Notes under the pieces: model-generated
Told to the model about the DNA's origin: nothing
The model's database searches: none
Seen by the model: only the letters and a program-made list of their open reading frames with translations
Assembly: GCF_029961155.1 (NCBI RefSeq)
Contig: NZ_JASBRH010000002.1
Span: 248,001-312,000 of the forward strand
DNA: 64,000 nucleotides
Source: Pontibacterium granulatum
Lineage (GTDB): Bacteria; Pseudomonadota; Gammaproteobacteria; Pseudomonadales; Balneatricaceae
Direction of reading: 5' to 3'
In this document: positions 46,801-56,886 of the stretch, piece after piece
Position numbering within the stretch: the first letter of the stretch is position 1
Layout of the letters: every line of letters begins with the position of its first letter
Translations under genes and position numbers: made by a program

Positions 46801-48714
46801 GAAGACTTCACCGTGATCGGTATCGGCGATATGGCGGGTGATGTGTTTGGTAACGGCATGCTGCTGTCTGAGCATATCCAGCTCTGTGCCGCCTTTAACC
46901 ACATGCATATCTTTATCGATCCGAACCCGGATGCGGCTAGCACCTACGTTGAGCGCAAGCGTATGTTCGAGCTGCCACGCTCCAGCTGGGAGGACTACGA
47001 CAAGTCACTGATTTCCGCTGGTGGCGGCGTTTTCTCCCGTGCTGCGAAGTGGATTGAGATCAGTCCGGAGATGAAAGCGCGCTTTGATATCAAAGAAGAC
47101 CGCCTCTCTCCGAATGATCTGTTGCGTGCGCTTCTGAAAGCACCGGTAGACCTGATCTGGAACGGCGGTATTGGTACGTACGTGAAGGGCTCCGGCGAAA
47201 CCCACGCCGATGTGGGGGACAAAGCTAACGACAGTCTGCGTATCAACGGTAACGAGCTGCGCTGCAGGGTGCTGGGCGAGGGCGGCAACCTGGGCTTCAC
47301 CCAGCTGGGCCGTGTTGAGTTCTGTGCCAAAGGCGGTAAATCCAATACCGACTTTATAGACAACGCTGGTGGCGTGGACTGCTCCGACCACGAAGTCAAC
47401 ATCAAGATCCTGCTCAACGAGGTGGTGGCGAACGGTGATATGACCGTGAAACAGCGTAACGCCTTGTTGCGCGAAATGACCGACGAAGTAGCCGAGCTGG
47501 TGCTGCAGAACAACTATCACCAGGCGCAGGCGATCAGTGTGGCGGAAGGTCATGCCCGTAATTCCATTGACGACTATATCCATCTGATCGACCGTCTCGA
47601 GGACGAGGGCAAACTGAATCGTGCCCTGGAGTTTATCCCGGCGGATGATGATCTGCAGGAGCGCAAAGCACGGCAGCAAGGGCTTACCCGCCCAGAGTTG
47701 TCGGTACTGATCTCGTATGTTAAAGCAGAGTTAAAAGAGAGTCTGATCGATTCCTGGATTACCTCCGATGATTACCTGAGTAACGAGATCCTGACCGCGT
47801 TTCCGCAGCGTCTGGTGAGCGACTTCGAGCAGGAGATCCGTCAGCACCGACTGTACCGTGAAATCATCGCGACCCAGACTGCCAACGGCATGGTGAATAC
47901 CATGGGTATCACCTTCGTGGAACGCCTGCGTCAGAGCAGTGGTGCAGGCCTGTCCGAAATCTCTGCCGCCTACGTGATCGCCCGGGATGTCTTTGATATC
48001 CAGCAACTGTGGGCAGATATAGAAGCCCTGGATAACCAGGTGCCATCTGCGCTGCAGCAGAAAATGATGGCCGACATGATCCGTCTGGTGCGCCGCGCAA
48101 CCTTGTGGTTCCTGCGTCATCGCCACCAGGAAACATCGGTAAGCGATATAGTTGCTGAATTCCGTCCGGGTGTGCGTACCGTCCGTAACATGATGGCTGA
48201 TCTGATCAAGGGTGATCCGCGGGAAAGCTGGCAGCGTAAAAACGATGCGCTGGTGGACGCGGGCATCCCAGAGGAGCTGGCAGCCGTCGTGGCCGGATCT
48301 GACAGCCTTTATTCGTTGCTGGGTATCATTAAAGCAGTGGAAGAGACCGGGCAGCCGCTGGAACGTGTGGCACAGATCTACTTTGATCTGGGCGAGCGTT
48401 TGGAGTTGCATTGGTTTGACCAGCAGTTGAAGGAGATCAAAGTCAGTAACCTGTGGCAGACAATGGCCCGTGACGGCTGCCGCGAAGACCTCACCAGTCA
48501 CCAGCAAGCGATAACCGTGTCGCTGATCAACGCTGCGCAGGCATCCGGTACAGAGGACAGTGAGCTCTGCGCTGAAGAGTGGCTGAGTAAACGCGAAGCC
48601 TTGCTGCACCGCTGGCAGCGTTTCCTGTCTGAGATTCGTAGCAGCAGCAGCAATGATTTTTCTATCTTTAGTGTGGCAACCCGCGAGTTGCTTGAACTGG
48701 CACAGGCGCGGTAA
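43891..48714 (+). CDS. gdhB: NAD-specific glutamate dehydrogenase, 180-kDa type
   Basis: About 1607 residues, matching the large NAD-GDH of Pseudomonas. It has long N-terminal ACT-like and helical regions. The catalytic core (about residues 800-1200) has [23 protein letters not shown] (read in part), the Lys-containing [27 protein letters not shown] and the Rossmann segment [16 protein letters not shown]. A long helical tail follows. It deaminates glutamate, the product of the AST pathway, to 2-oxoglutarate. The start at 43891 (MSNHCSRK) has GGAG 12 nt upstream; 43861 and 43873 are alternatives. It lies next to the arginine transporter, as expected for an ArgR-controlled gene, though no clear ArgR site was found here. 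Confidence 0.93.
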   Translation: [1607 protein letters not shown]

Positions 48715-48796
48715 CCCCGCGCTTTAGCCTCCTAATCAACAAAAATAATAATTCCGGACTGGTTACCCATCGGTCCGGCTCATCGCGAGACTATCC

Positions 48797-49012
48797 ATGA
48801 CCGCTATTCACTCCTTTGCACCCATCCGCACCGCTTATCGAATTCACCAGGCCGCTGCCGACAGCTGGTGGGTGTACCACCACAACGTGGGTAAAAACGG
48901 TAACCTGAGCCTCGCGTCCCGCGTGGTGTTCTTTGGTAACAGTCAGTCCCAGATCAAGGAGTGGCTTCAGCGCCGTGATGATCAGCAGGTGTTCCTGTTG
49001 GGTGATATCTGA
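48797..49012 (+). CDS. Small hypothetical protein
   Basis: A 71-residue frame with SWWVYHHNVGKNGNLSL and VVFFGNSQSQIKEWL. Its composition looks like real protein, with no membrane segment and many aromatic residues. It lies alone between the glutamate dehydrogenase and thrS on the same strand. There is no strong ribosome site before its ATG. I do not recognise a family. Confidence 0.5.
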   Translation: MTAIHSFAPIRTAYRIHQAAADSWWVYHHNVGKNGNLSLASRVVFFGNSQSQIKEWLQRRDDQQVFLLGDI

Positions 49013-49174
49013 TCCATTCTCATAATGCTGTGTAGGACGGATGACGCCCACTAAAAAACAGGCAAATTTCTTAGTCTCGGTTCTGGGTTATCCAGTGCCT
49101 TTGCGTTAAAATATCGCCCCTTTGTCGGTAGCTCCGGCTAGAATTTATTTATCACTCAAACGCAAAGTACTTAT

Positions 49175-49195
49175 GTGGCCTGTCGTAGGGGCCAC
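49175..49195 (+). promoter_or_regulatory. Putative ThrS translational operator (anticodon-arm mimic)
   Basis: GTGGCCT pairs with GGGCCAC (the last pair being T-G) around the 7-nt loop GTCGTAG. CGU therefore sits at loop positions 3-5, the anticodon position of a threonine tRNA. It lies 20-40 nt before the thrS ATG, immediately before the AAGGA ribosome site. This matches the logic of E. coli ThrS autoregulation. Confidence 0.6.
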
Positions 49196-49214
49196 CACTG
49201 AGCAAGGATTAAAA

Positions 49215-51131
49215 ATGCCTGTAATTACCCTCCCTGACGGAAGTAAACGTGAGTTCGAACAGTCAGTTACTGTCTTTGACGTAGCCGCGGATATTGGCGC
49301 TGGTCTGGCAAAAGCGACCCTGGCTGGCAAAGTAAACGGTGAGCTGGTTGACGCAAGTTTCACCATCACCGAAGACAGCGAACTTTCGATTGTCACGGCT
49401 CGCGATGAAGAAGGCCTGGAAGTGATCCGTCACTCTTGTGCTCACCTGATGGCGATGGCTGTACAGGAACTGTTCCCGGGTGCACAGGTAACCATCGGTC
49501 CGGTTATCGAAGACGGCTTCTACTACGACTTCGCTTATGAGCGTCCGTTTACCCCGGAAGACCTGGTTGCGATTGAGAAGAAAATGGGCGAACTGGCCAA
49601 GCAGAACCTGCCGGTAAGCCGTTCTCTGATGAACCGCGACGAAGCGGTTGCGATGTTCGAGAAGATGGGTGAGAAATACAAAGTCGAGCTGCTGGAAGCG
49701 ATTCCGGACGAGCAAGACCTGTCTTTTTACTCCCAGGGCGACTTTATCGACCTGTGTCGTGGACCACACGTACCGTCCACCGGTCATATCAAAGCGTTCA
49801 AATTGATGAAAGTTGCCGGTGCATACTGGCGCGGCGACTCCAACAACGAGATGCTGCAGCGTATCTACGGCACCGCGTGGGGCGACAAGAAAGCGCTGAA
49901 AGCGTACCTGCACCGCCTGGAGGAAGCAGAGAAGCGCGACCACCGCAAACTGGGTAAACAGCTGAACCTGTTCCATCTGCAGGAAGAAGCGCCGGGTATG
50001 GTGTTCTGGCACCCGCACGGCTGGACCCTGTATCAGGAGATCGAGCAGTACATGCGTGGCAAGCTGCGCCGTCGCAACTACGTTGAGGTGAAAACCCCTC
50101 AGGTTGTTGAGCGTACGCTGTGGGAGAAATCCGGTCACTGGGAGAAATTCTCTGAGGAGATGTTTACCACTCACTCCGAGAGCCGTGATTTTGCTGTTAA
50201 GCCGATGAACTGCCCATGTCATATTCAGGTGTTCAACCAGGGCCTGCGTTCCTACCGTGACCTGCCGTTGCGTATGGCGGAGTTTGGTTCTTGTCACCGT
50301 AACGAGCCGTCTGGTGCATTGCACGGTATCATGCGCGTGCGTGGCTTCGTGCAGGATGATGGTCACATCTTCTGTGCTGAAAACAGCATCCAAAGCGAAG
50401 TATCCGAATTTATCGACTTCCTGCACGAAGTGTACGAAGACTTCGGCTTTAACGAAATTCAGTATAAGCTGTCTACCCGTCCTGAAAAGCGCGTGGGTAG
50501 CGATGAAGTGTGGGACAAAGCTGAGAAAGCGTTGTCCGATGCACTGGACAATGCAGGTCTGAAATGGGAACTGCTGCCGGGTGAAGGCGCGTTCTACGGA
50601 CCTAAAATCGAATTCTCCCTGAAAGACTGCCTGGGCCGTGTATGGCAGTGCGGTACTATTCAGGTGGACTTCTCTATGCCAGGACGTCTGGACGCACAAT
50701 TCGTAAACGAAGAAGGCAACCGCGAAACTCCGGTTATGTTGCACCGTGCGATCCTGGGTTCTTTTGAACGTTTTATCGGTATTTTGATTGAAAACTCCGC
50801 GGGCGCACTGCCAACCTGGTTGGCTCCGGTGCAGGCGGTTGTGATGAATATTACCGATAAACAGGGCGAATATTGTGAAAAAGTAGCTCAACGTCTTGAA
50901 GATGCTGGCTTTAGAGCACAAGCAGACTTGAGAAATGAGAAGATCGGCTTTAAAATTCGCGAGCGCACTTTACAGAAGGTGCCGTTCCTACTAGTTGTAG
51001 GTGATAAGGAAGTAGAGTCTGGATCCGTAGCCGTGCGTACTCGGACGGGTGAGGACCTGGGTACCTTATCCGTAGACGAGTTTATTGCTCTTCTTGGCAA
51101 CGAGGTTGCTAAGAAAGGCCGCCAGGAATAA
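49215..51131 (+). CDS. thrS: Threonyl-tRNA synthetase
   Basis: A 638-residue class II synthetase. It has the TGS domain at residues 1-61 and the editing domain with [11 protein letters not shown] (HxxxH) and the downstream Cys/His pair. The catalytic core has [12 protein letters not shown] with a zinc-binding Cys, [19 protein letters not shown] (motif 2) and [18 protein letters not shown] (motif 3). The C-terminal anticodon-binding domain follows. The start at 49215 follows AAGGA; longer upstream frames are rejected. It is followed by infC within about 20 bp, as in E. coli. Confidence 0.97.
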   Translation: MPVITLPDGSKREFEQSVTVFDVAADIGAGLAKATLAGKVNGELVDASFTITEDSELSIVTARDEEGLEVIRHSCAHLMAMAVQELFPGAQVTIGPVIEDGFYYDFAYERPFTPEDLVAIEKKMGELAKQNLPVSRSLMNRDEAVAMFEKMGEKYKVELLEAIPDEQDLSFYSQGDFIDLCRGPHVPSTGHIKAFKLMKVAGAYWRGDSNNEMLQRIYGTAWGDKKALKAYLHRLEEAEKRDHRKLGKQLNLFHLQEEAPGMVFWHPHGWTLYQEIEQYMRGKLRRRNYVEVKTPQVVERTLWEKSGHWEKFSEEMFTTHSESRDFAVKPMNCPCHIQVFNQGLRSYRDLPLRMAEFGSCHRNEPSGALHGIMRVRGFVQDDGHIFCAENSIQSEVSEFIDFLHEVYEDFGFNEIQYKLSTRPEKRVGSDEVWDKAEKALSDALDNAGLKWELLPGEGAFYGPKIEFSLKDCLGRVWQCGTIQVDFSMPGRLDAQFVNEEGNRETPVMLHRAILGSFERFIGILIENSAGALPTWLAPVQAVVMNITDKQGEYCEKVAQRLEDAGFRAQADLRNEKIGFKIRERTLQKVPFLLVVGDKEVESGSVAVRTRTGEDLGTLSVDEFIALLGNEVAKKGRQE

Positions 51132-51152
51132 ATCTGATCAGGAGATATAACC

Positions 51153-51695
51153 ATCAGGCGCGATAACAGAAGGAACCCTCGCCGCGAGCAGGGTCCAATG
51201 ATCAACGATAATATCCGAGCAAAAGAGTGCCGACTGATTGGTCCAGACGGTAGCCAGATTGGTATCGTACCGTTTAAAGATGCTCTTGAGGCTGCTCAAG
51301 ATGCAGGACTTGACCTAGTACAGATCGCTGATTCCGATCCCATCGTATGTAAGGTGATGGATTACGGTAAGCACGTGTACGAACAGAAGAAGCAGGCTGC
51401 TGAAGCGAAGAAGAAGCAGCACCAGATTCAGGTCAAGGAAGTGAAATTCCGTCCTAATACGGAAGAAGGGGATTATCAGGTAAAACTACGCAACCTGATA
51501 CGTTTCCTTGAAGCCGGAGACAAAGCGAAGGTAACCCTGCGTTACCGTGGTCGTGAGATGGCCCACCAGGAGCTGGGTATGCAGCTGATGCGTCGGATCG
51601 AGGAAGATCTGATTGAGCTGGGTACCGTTGAGCAGCGTCCTAAGATGGAAGGCCGTCAACTGACCATGATGATTGCTCCGAAGAAGAAAAAGTAA
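51153..51695 (+). CDS. infC: Translation initiation factor IF-3, AUC start
   Basis: IF-3 of about 180 residues; it keeps ribosomal subunits apart and checks start codons in the P site. [17 protein letters not shown] and QIKVKEVKF-like segments (here [12 protein letters not shown]) mark the N and C domains. The first ATG in frame (51198) comes too late: the basic stretch [13 protein letters not shown] that corresponds to other IF-3 N-termini lies before it. AGGAG at 51140-51144 is spaced 8 nt from ATC at 51153. An AUC start fits the known habit of infC using AUU/AUC-type codons, which IF-3 discriminates against for autoregulation. Confidence 0.88.
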   Translation: MRRDNRRNPRREQGPMINDNIRAKECRLIGPDGSQIGIVPFKDALEAAQDAGLDLVQIADSDPIVCKVMDYGKHVYEQKKQAAEAKKKQHQIQVKEVKFRPNTEEGDYQVKLRNLIRFLEAGDKAKVTLRYRGREMAHQELGMQLMRRIEEDLIELGTVEQRPKMEGRQLTMMIAPKKKK

Positions 51696-51710
51696 CCTGT
51701 ATTTCAGCAT

Positions 51711-51752
51711 ACCCGTAACTGCTTCCAGGTGGAGCAGCTACGGGTTTTGTTG
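51711..51752 (+). terminator. Attenuator-like terminator between infC and rpmI
   Basis: CCCGTA (51712-51717) pairs with TACGGG (51739-51744), with an inner CTGCT/AGCAG pair, followed by TTTTGTTGTTT. It probably tunes read-through into rpmI-rplT, where L20 autoregulation is known in relatives. Confidence 0.7.
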
Positions 51753-51795
51753 TTTGTCAGGTGAAAGATAACTAACGAATGCGTGGAGATTAGTA

Positions 51796-51990
51796 ATGCC
51801 TAAAATTAAATCTTGCCGCGGTGCGGCTAAGCGTTTCAAGAAAACTGCCAACGGCTTCAAGCACAAGCAGTCTTTCACTAGCCACATTCTGACTAAGAAA
51901 TCTACCAAGCGTAAGCGTCAGCTGCGCCCTATGATGCAGGTTCACGCTGCTGATCAGGCTCTGATCAAACGCATGCTGCCATACATCTAA
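51796..51990 (+). CDS. rpmI: 50S ribosomal protein L35
   Basis: 64 residues, very basic: [20 protein letters not shown] at the start, typical of L35, and [19 protein letters not shown] in the middle. It lies in the conserved infC-rpmI-rplT order. Confidence 0.97.
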   Translation: MPKIKSCRGAAKRFKKTANGFKHKQSFTSHILTKKSTKRKRQLRPMMQVHAADQALIKRMLPYI

Positions 51991-52041
51991 GTATTGGTTT
52001 TTATTTTTTAGTTTAAGAATTTGTAAAGAAGGAAGATTGTC

Positions 52042-52398
52042 ATGGCTCGCGTTAAACGTGGTGTGATTGCACGTCGTCGTCATAAGAAAGTCCTGAAGCA
52101 GGCAAAAGGTTACTACGGTGCTCGTTCTCGAGTATTCCGCGTAGCTAAACAGGCAGTTATCAAAGCTGGTCAGTATGCATACCGTGACCGTCGTCAGCGT
52201 AAGCGTCAGTTCCGCGCTCTGTGGATTGCACGTATCAACGCTGCTGCACGTATCAACGGCATGTCTTACAGCCGTTTCATTGCTGGCCTGAAAAAAGCCA
52301 ACATCGAAATCGACCGTAAGGTTCTGGCTGACCTGGCTGTATACGAGCAGGCTGGTTTTGCTGCTGTTGTAGAGAAAGCGAAAGCTGCTCTGGCATAA
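52042..52398 (+). CDS. rplT: 50S ribosomal protein L20
   Basis: 118 residues with the L20 start [21 protein letters not shown] and [21 protein letters not shown] (read in parts). It binds 23S rRNA early in assembly and represses its own operon in relatives. An AAGGAAG ribosome site lies upstream, and a strong terminator follows. Confidence 0.97.
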   Translation: MARVKRGVIARRRHKKVLKQAKGYYGARSRVFRVAKQAVIKAGQYAYRDRRQRKRQFRALWIARINAAARINGMSYSRFIAGLKKANIEIDRKVLADLAVYEQAGFAAVVEKAKAALA

Positions 52399-52435
52399 GC
52401 GACCCACCTCTTGTAGGTAATTGATTATTTGAATA

Positions 52436-52467
52436 GGGGAAGGGCGCAAGCTCTTCCCTTATTTTTT
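52436..52467 (+). terminator. Terminator/attenuator after rplT
   Basis: GGGAAGGGC, loop GCAA, GCTCTTCCC, then TTATTTTTT. It lies between rplT and pheS and could attenuate pheST. Confidence 0.85.
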
Positions 52468-52472
52468 GGGAA

Positions 52473-52525
52473 CTCTGGTGAGCCTGTTTGGCAACTCGTA
52501 CCAGAGATTTATAGCCAAGTTGGCT
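52473..52525 (+). promoter_or_regulatory. Structured leader of pheST
   Basis: CTCTGGT (52473-52479) pairs with ACCAGAG (52500-52506) around an inner GAG/CTC. Next comes the perfect AGCCAA-g-TTGGCT hairpin at 52513-52525. No Phe-rich leader peptide like E. coli PheM was found. The rest of the 200-bp gap is plain. Confidence 0.5.
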
Positions 52526-52565
52526 GAGCAGAGTTTCCTGGAACACGCTGCACGTATATATCTGA

Positions 52566-53582
<1,017 letters not shown>

Positions 53583-53634
53583 GCAGGTCAGGACACACGA
53601 TAGCGGTTAACAACAGAATTCCCAGGAAAGATAA

Positions 53635-56034
53635 ATGAAATTCAGCGAACAGTGGTTGCGCGAGCTGGTAAACCCAGCGGTAGATACAGATGAACTGGCC
53701 CATCAGGTGACTATGGCCGGTCTGGAAGTGGACGACGTCGAGTCAGTTGCCAAAGATTTCTCCGGTGTGGTTGTTGGTGAGATCCTGACGGCGGAGCAGC
53801 ACCCGAATGCGGATAAGCTGCAGGTCTGTAAAGTTTCCAACGGCGTCGAAGAGTTTCAGGTGGTATGCGGTGCACCAAACGCCCGTGCCGGTCTGAAGAC
53901 TGCGTTTGCAATGGTGGGGGCAAAACTGCCGACACCGGAAGGTGACACGTTCAAAATCAAGAAAGCCAAGCTGCGTCATGTAGAGTCCTTCGGCATGTTG
54001 TGCGCGGAAGACGAGCTGGGCCTGTCTGAAGACCACGGCGGTATCATGGAGCTGGCTGCAGACGCACCGGTTGGTACCGATCTGCGCGAGTACCTGAACC
54101 TGGATGACAAGATCATCGACGTAGACCTGACGCCGAACCGCGCTGACTGTCTGAGCATCAGCGGTATCGCGCGTGAAGTGGGTGTGCTGTTTAAAGCACC
54201 GGTAACCTACGTTGAAGCGAAACCTACCGAAGCGGTTATCAACGATACCTTCCCGGTTGCGCTGGAAGCGCCACAGCAGTGCCCACGTTTTGTGGGGCGT
54301 GTGGTTCGCAACGTTAACGTACAGGCTCAGTCGCCGCTGTGGATGGTTGAGAAGCTGCGTCGTGCGGGTGTACGTTCTATTGATCCGGTTGTGGATATCA
54401 CCAACTACGTACTGCAGGAGCTGGGTCAGCCGATGCACGCGTACGATCTGGACAAGCTGACTGGTGGCATCTTTGCACGTATGGCGGATCAGGGCGAAAA
54501 ACTGACCCTGCTGGATGGCCAGGAAATCGAACTGAACAACGACACACTGGTTATTGCCGACCAGAACGGTCCGCTGGGTATCGCGGGTATCATGGGTGGC
54601 GAAGCATCCGGTGTGAATGCTGAAACCAAGGATGTATTCCTGGAAGCGGCGTTCTTCAACCCAATTGCTATCGCGGGACGCGCGCGTTCTTACGGCCTGC
54701 ACACCGATTCCTCCCACCGTTTTGAGCGCGGTGTGGACTGGCAGCTGCAGGCAAAAGCGATGGAGCGTGCGACCGAACTGCTGATCGAGATCTGCGGTGG
54801 TGAAGCCGGTCCTGTGATTGAAGTGGCCAGCGAAGAGAACCTGCCAAAGGTTGAAAAAATACGTCTGCGTCACGCTAAAGTGAACAGCTACCTGTCTTTC
54901 GATATGCCGGTGGAAGAGATTGAAGAGATCCTGATTCGCTTGGGTATGTCGATCACTAAAGATGGCGACGATGCATGGCTGGTGGATGTTCCTTCCTACC
55001 GTTTCGACATCAGTATCGAAGTGGATCTGATCGAAGAGCTGGCACGTGTTTACGGCTACAACAACCTGCCGGTACGTGTACCAAAAGCATCCCTGCCGTT
55101 CAAAGCGGACGTTGAAGCGAACATCGGCCTGACCCACATCCGTCGCACGCTGGTGGCACGCGGTTACCAGGAAGCGATCACCTACAGCTTCATCGAAGCG
55201 GGTCTGCAGGAAAAATTCGATAACGAAAACAAAGCGGTTGCGCTGGCTAACCCGATATCTGCGGAGATGGCGGTCATGCGTACCACCGTATGGCCTGGCC
55301 TGGTGAAAGCGGTTCAGTACAACCAGAACCGTCAGCAGAGCCGTGTACGCCTGTTCGAAACCGGTCAGCGCTTCCTGCCTCGCGGCGAGAACATGGCTGA
55401 CATGCTGCAGGAGAACGTGGTGTCCGGTGTTGTGACCGGTGCTCGTCACCCTGAAGGCTGGACCGCAGGTAACGATGCCGTTGATTTCTTCGACGTTAAA
55501 GGCGATGTGGAAGCCCTGCTGGCACTGGGCGGTGCTGCGGATGAGTTTTCCTTCGTTGCCGATCGCCACGTTGCTCTGCACCCAGGTCAGACTGCACGCA
55601 TCGAACGTAACGGCGAGACCATCGGTTACATGGGCGCACTGCACCCAAGCTTGGCGAAGGATCTGGGCATGAACGGTGCGGTATACCTGTTTGAACTGAG
55701 CATGGATGCAATCACTGCAGGTCGTCTGCCACGCTATGCTGAACTGTCTAAATTCCCTGAGTCCCGCCGTGACCTGGCACTGATCGTTGATGAGAAAGTT
55801 GCCTTCGAAGAGCTGCGTCAGGGGGCACTGGAAAATGCCGGCGAATACCTGAAAAACATCACCCTATTTGACGTTTATCAGGGCCAAGGTATTGAAGTTG
55901 GACGAAAAAGTATCGCCTTGGGCTTGACCTGGCAGCATCCATCGCGCACTCTTAATGATGATGAAATTAATGGAGCAGTAGACTCCGTTATCACTGCGCT
56001 GAAAGAAAAGTTCGGTGCATCATTACGAGAGTAA
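53635..56034 (+). CDS. pheT: Phenylalanyl-tRNA synthetase beta subunit
   Basis: 799 residues, close to the 795 of E. coli. It has an N-terminal EMAP-like tRNA-binding domain (VVGEILTAEQHPNADKLQVCKV) and the B3/B4 editing domain (VDLTPNRADCLSI, RVVRNVNVQAQSPLWM). A B5 and a catalytic-like domain follow, with a C-terminal anticodon-recognition fold. It lies 52 bp after pheS and 18 bp before ihfA, as in E. coli. Confidence 0.97.
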   Translation: MKFSEQWLRELVNPAVDTDELAHQVTMAGLEVDDVESVAKDFSGVVVGEILTAEQHPNADKLQVCKVSNGVEEFQVVCGAPNARAGLKTAFAMVGAKLPTPEGDTFKIKKAKLRHVESFGMLCAEDELGLSEDHGGIMELAADAPVGTDLREYLNLDDKIIDVDLTPNRADCLSISGIAREVGVLFKAPVTYVEAKPTEAVINDTFPVALEAPQQCPRFVGRVVRNVNVQAQSPLWMVEKLRRAGVRSIDPVVDITNYVLQELGQPMHAYDLDKLTGGIFARMADQGEKLTLLDGQEIELNNDTLVIADQNGPLGIAGIMGGEASGVNAETKDVFLEAAFFNPIAIAGRARSYGLHTDSSHRFERGVDWQLQAKAMERATELLIEICGGEAGPVIEVASEENLPKVEKIRLRHAKVNSYLSFDMPVEEIEEILIRLGMSITKDGDDAWLVDVPSYRFDISIEVDLIEELARVYGYNNLPVRVPKASLPFKADVEANIGLTHIRRTLVARGYQEAITYSFIEAGLQEKFDNENKAVALANPISAEMAVMRTTVWPGLVKAVQYNQNRQQSRVRLFETGQRFLPRGENMADMLQENVVSGVVTGARHPEGWTAGNDAVDFFDVKGDVEALLALGGAADEFSFVADRHVALHPGQTARIERNGETIGYMGALHPSLAKDLGMNGAVYLFELSMDAITAGRLPRYAELSKFPESRRDLALIVDEKVAFEELRQGALENAGEYLKNITLFDVYQGQGIEVGRKSIALGLTWQHPSRTLNDDEINGAVDSVITALKEKFGASLRE

Positions 56035-56052
56035 ACGACAAGGGTGACTGTC

Positions 56053-56358
56053 ATGGGCTCGTTGACTAAAGCTGATATGGCCGAGCGTCTGTTTGAAGAA
56101 CTTGGTTTGAATAAACGTGAAGCCAAAGATATGGTTGAGTCGTTTTTCGATGAGATTCGCGAAAGTCTGGCGACCAATGAGCAAGTGAAGTTGTCGGGTT
56201 TCGGCAACTTCGATCTGCGGGATAAAGGTCAGCGTCCTGGCCGTAATCCAAAGACGGGTGAAGAGGTGCCGATCTCGGCGCGTCGGGTTGTCACCTTCCG
56301 TCCTGGGCAGAAACTAAAGGATCGTGTAGAGGCTTATGCGGGACAGCGAGAACAGTAA
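56053..56358 (+). CDS. ihfA: Integration host factor alpha subunit
   Basis: About 101 residues of the HU/IHF fold. [22 protein letters not shown] begins it, followed by [30 protein letters not shown], the beta arm that bends DNA (read in parts). The start is ATG at 56053 with AAGGG 8 nt upstream; a GTG at 56044 is too close to that site. It is a nucleoid protein and site-specific recombination cofactor, relevant to the integrative element beginning just downstream. Confidence 0.96.
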   Translation: MGSLTKADMAERLFEELGLNKREAKDMVESFFDEIRESLATNEQVKLSGFGNFDLRDKGQRPGRNPKTGEEVPISARRVVTFRPGQKLKDRVEAYAGQREQ

Positions 56359-56698
56359 CGCTCCAGATTCTGTTCCTATTCCCAATAAGCGATACTTTAC
56401 GATTGGTGAGGTTGGCAAACTCTGTGACCTGAAGCCGCACGTATTGCGCTACTGGGAACAGGAGTTTGAACAGATTGAGCCGGTCAAACGGAACAACCGT
56501 CGCTACTATCAGTGTCAGGATGTTCTGCTTATCCGTCAGATCAAAGGCCTGCTGCATGAGCAAGGCTATACCATCAGTGGTGCCCGCCAATATCTGGCAG
56601 GGGATAACAACGGTGACGATCAGACGAAATATAAGCAACTGCTCAGACAGACCATCACCGAACTGGAAGACCTGCTTGTAACCCTGAAGCAGGTCTGA
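56336..56698 (+). CDS. MerR-family regulator downstream of ihfA
   Basis: 120 residues with a MerR winged helix: [26 protein letters not shown] (read in part), [31 protein letters not shown] short coiled coil follows at the C-terminus, with no ligand cysteines. It overlaps the 3' end of ihfA by 23 bp, an arrangement conserved in pseudomonads. Its function is unknown. AGAGG lies before the ATG. Confidence 0.92.
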   Translation: MRDSENSNAPDSVPIPNKRYFTIGEVGKLCDLKPHVLRYWEQEFEQIEPVKRNNRRYYQCQDVLLIRQIKGLLHEQGYTISGARQYLAGDNNGDDQTKYKQLLRQTITELEDLLVTLKQV

Positions 56699-56770
56699 AA
56701 CCTTCCCTGAATCAAACTCTTAAGCTAGTATGGCTAGCTCTAACAGAGCGTTTCTCGCTCTGGCCACAGT

Positions 56771-56847
56771 CGGGATGTAGCGCAGCTTGGTAGCGCACCT
56801 GCATGGGGTGCAGGGGGTCGAAGGTTCAAATCCTTTCATCCCGACCA
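56771..56847 (+). tRNA. tRNA-Pro (anticodon GGG)
   Basis: 77 nt with the CCA encoded. The acceptor stem is CGGGATG/CATCCCG, the anticodon stem CCTGC/GCAGG has loop ATGGGGT giving GGG, and the T arm has GGTTCAAATCC. An AT-rich foreign-looking region starts right after its 3' end, a classic integration site. Confidence 0.95.
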
Positions 56848-56886
56848 TATAAATCAATAAGTTGAAGAGTTTTGTTTCTCTCTCTT

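Noticed and set aside
49263-50921. 552-codon - strand frame over thrS
   Set aside because: Antisense artefact of biased codon use in a highly expressed gene.
51198-51695. IF-3 starting at the first ATG
   Set aside because: It would drop the basic N-terminal segment and leave the well-placed AGGAG unused; the AUC at 51153 fits better.
53743-55644. 633-codon - strand frame over pheT
   Set aside because: Same reason; PheT domains are complete on the + strand.
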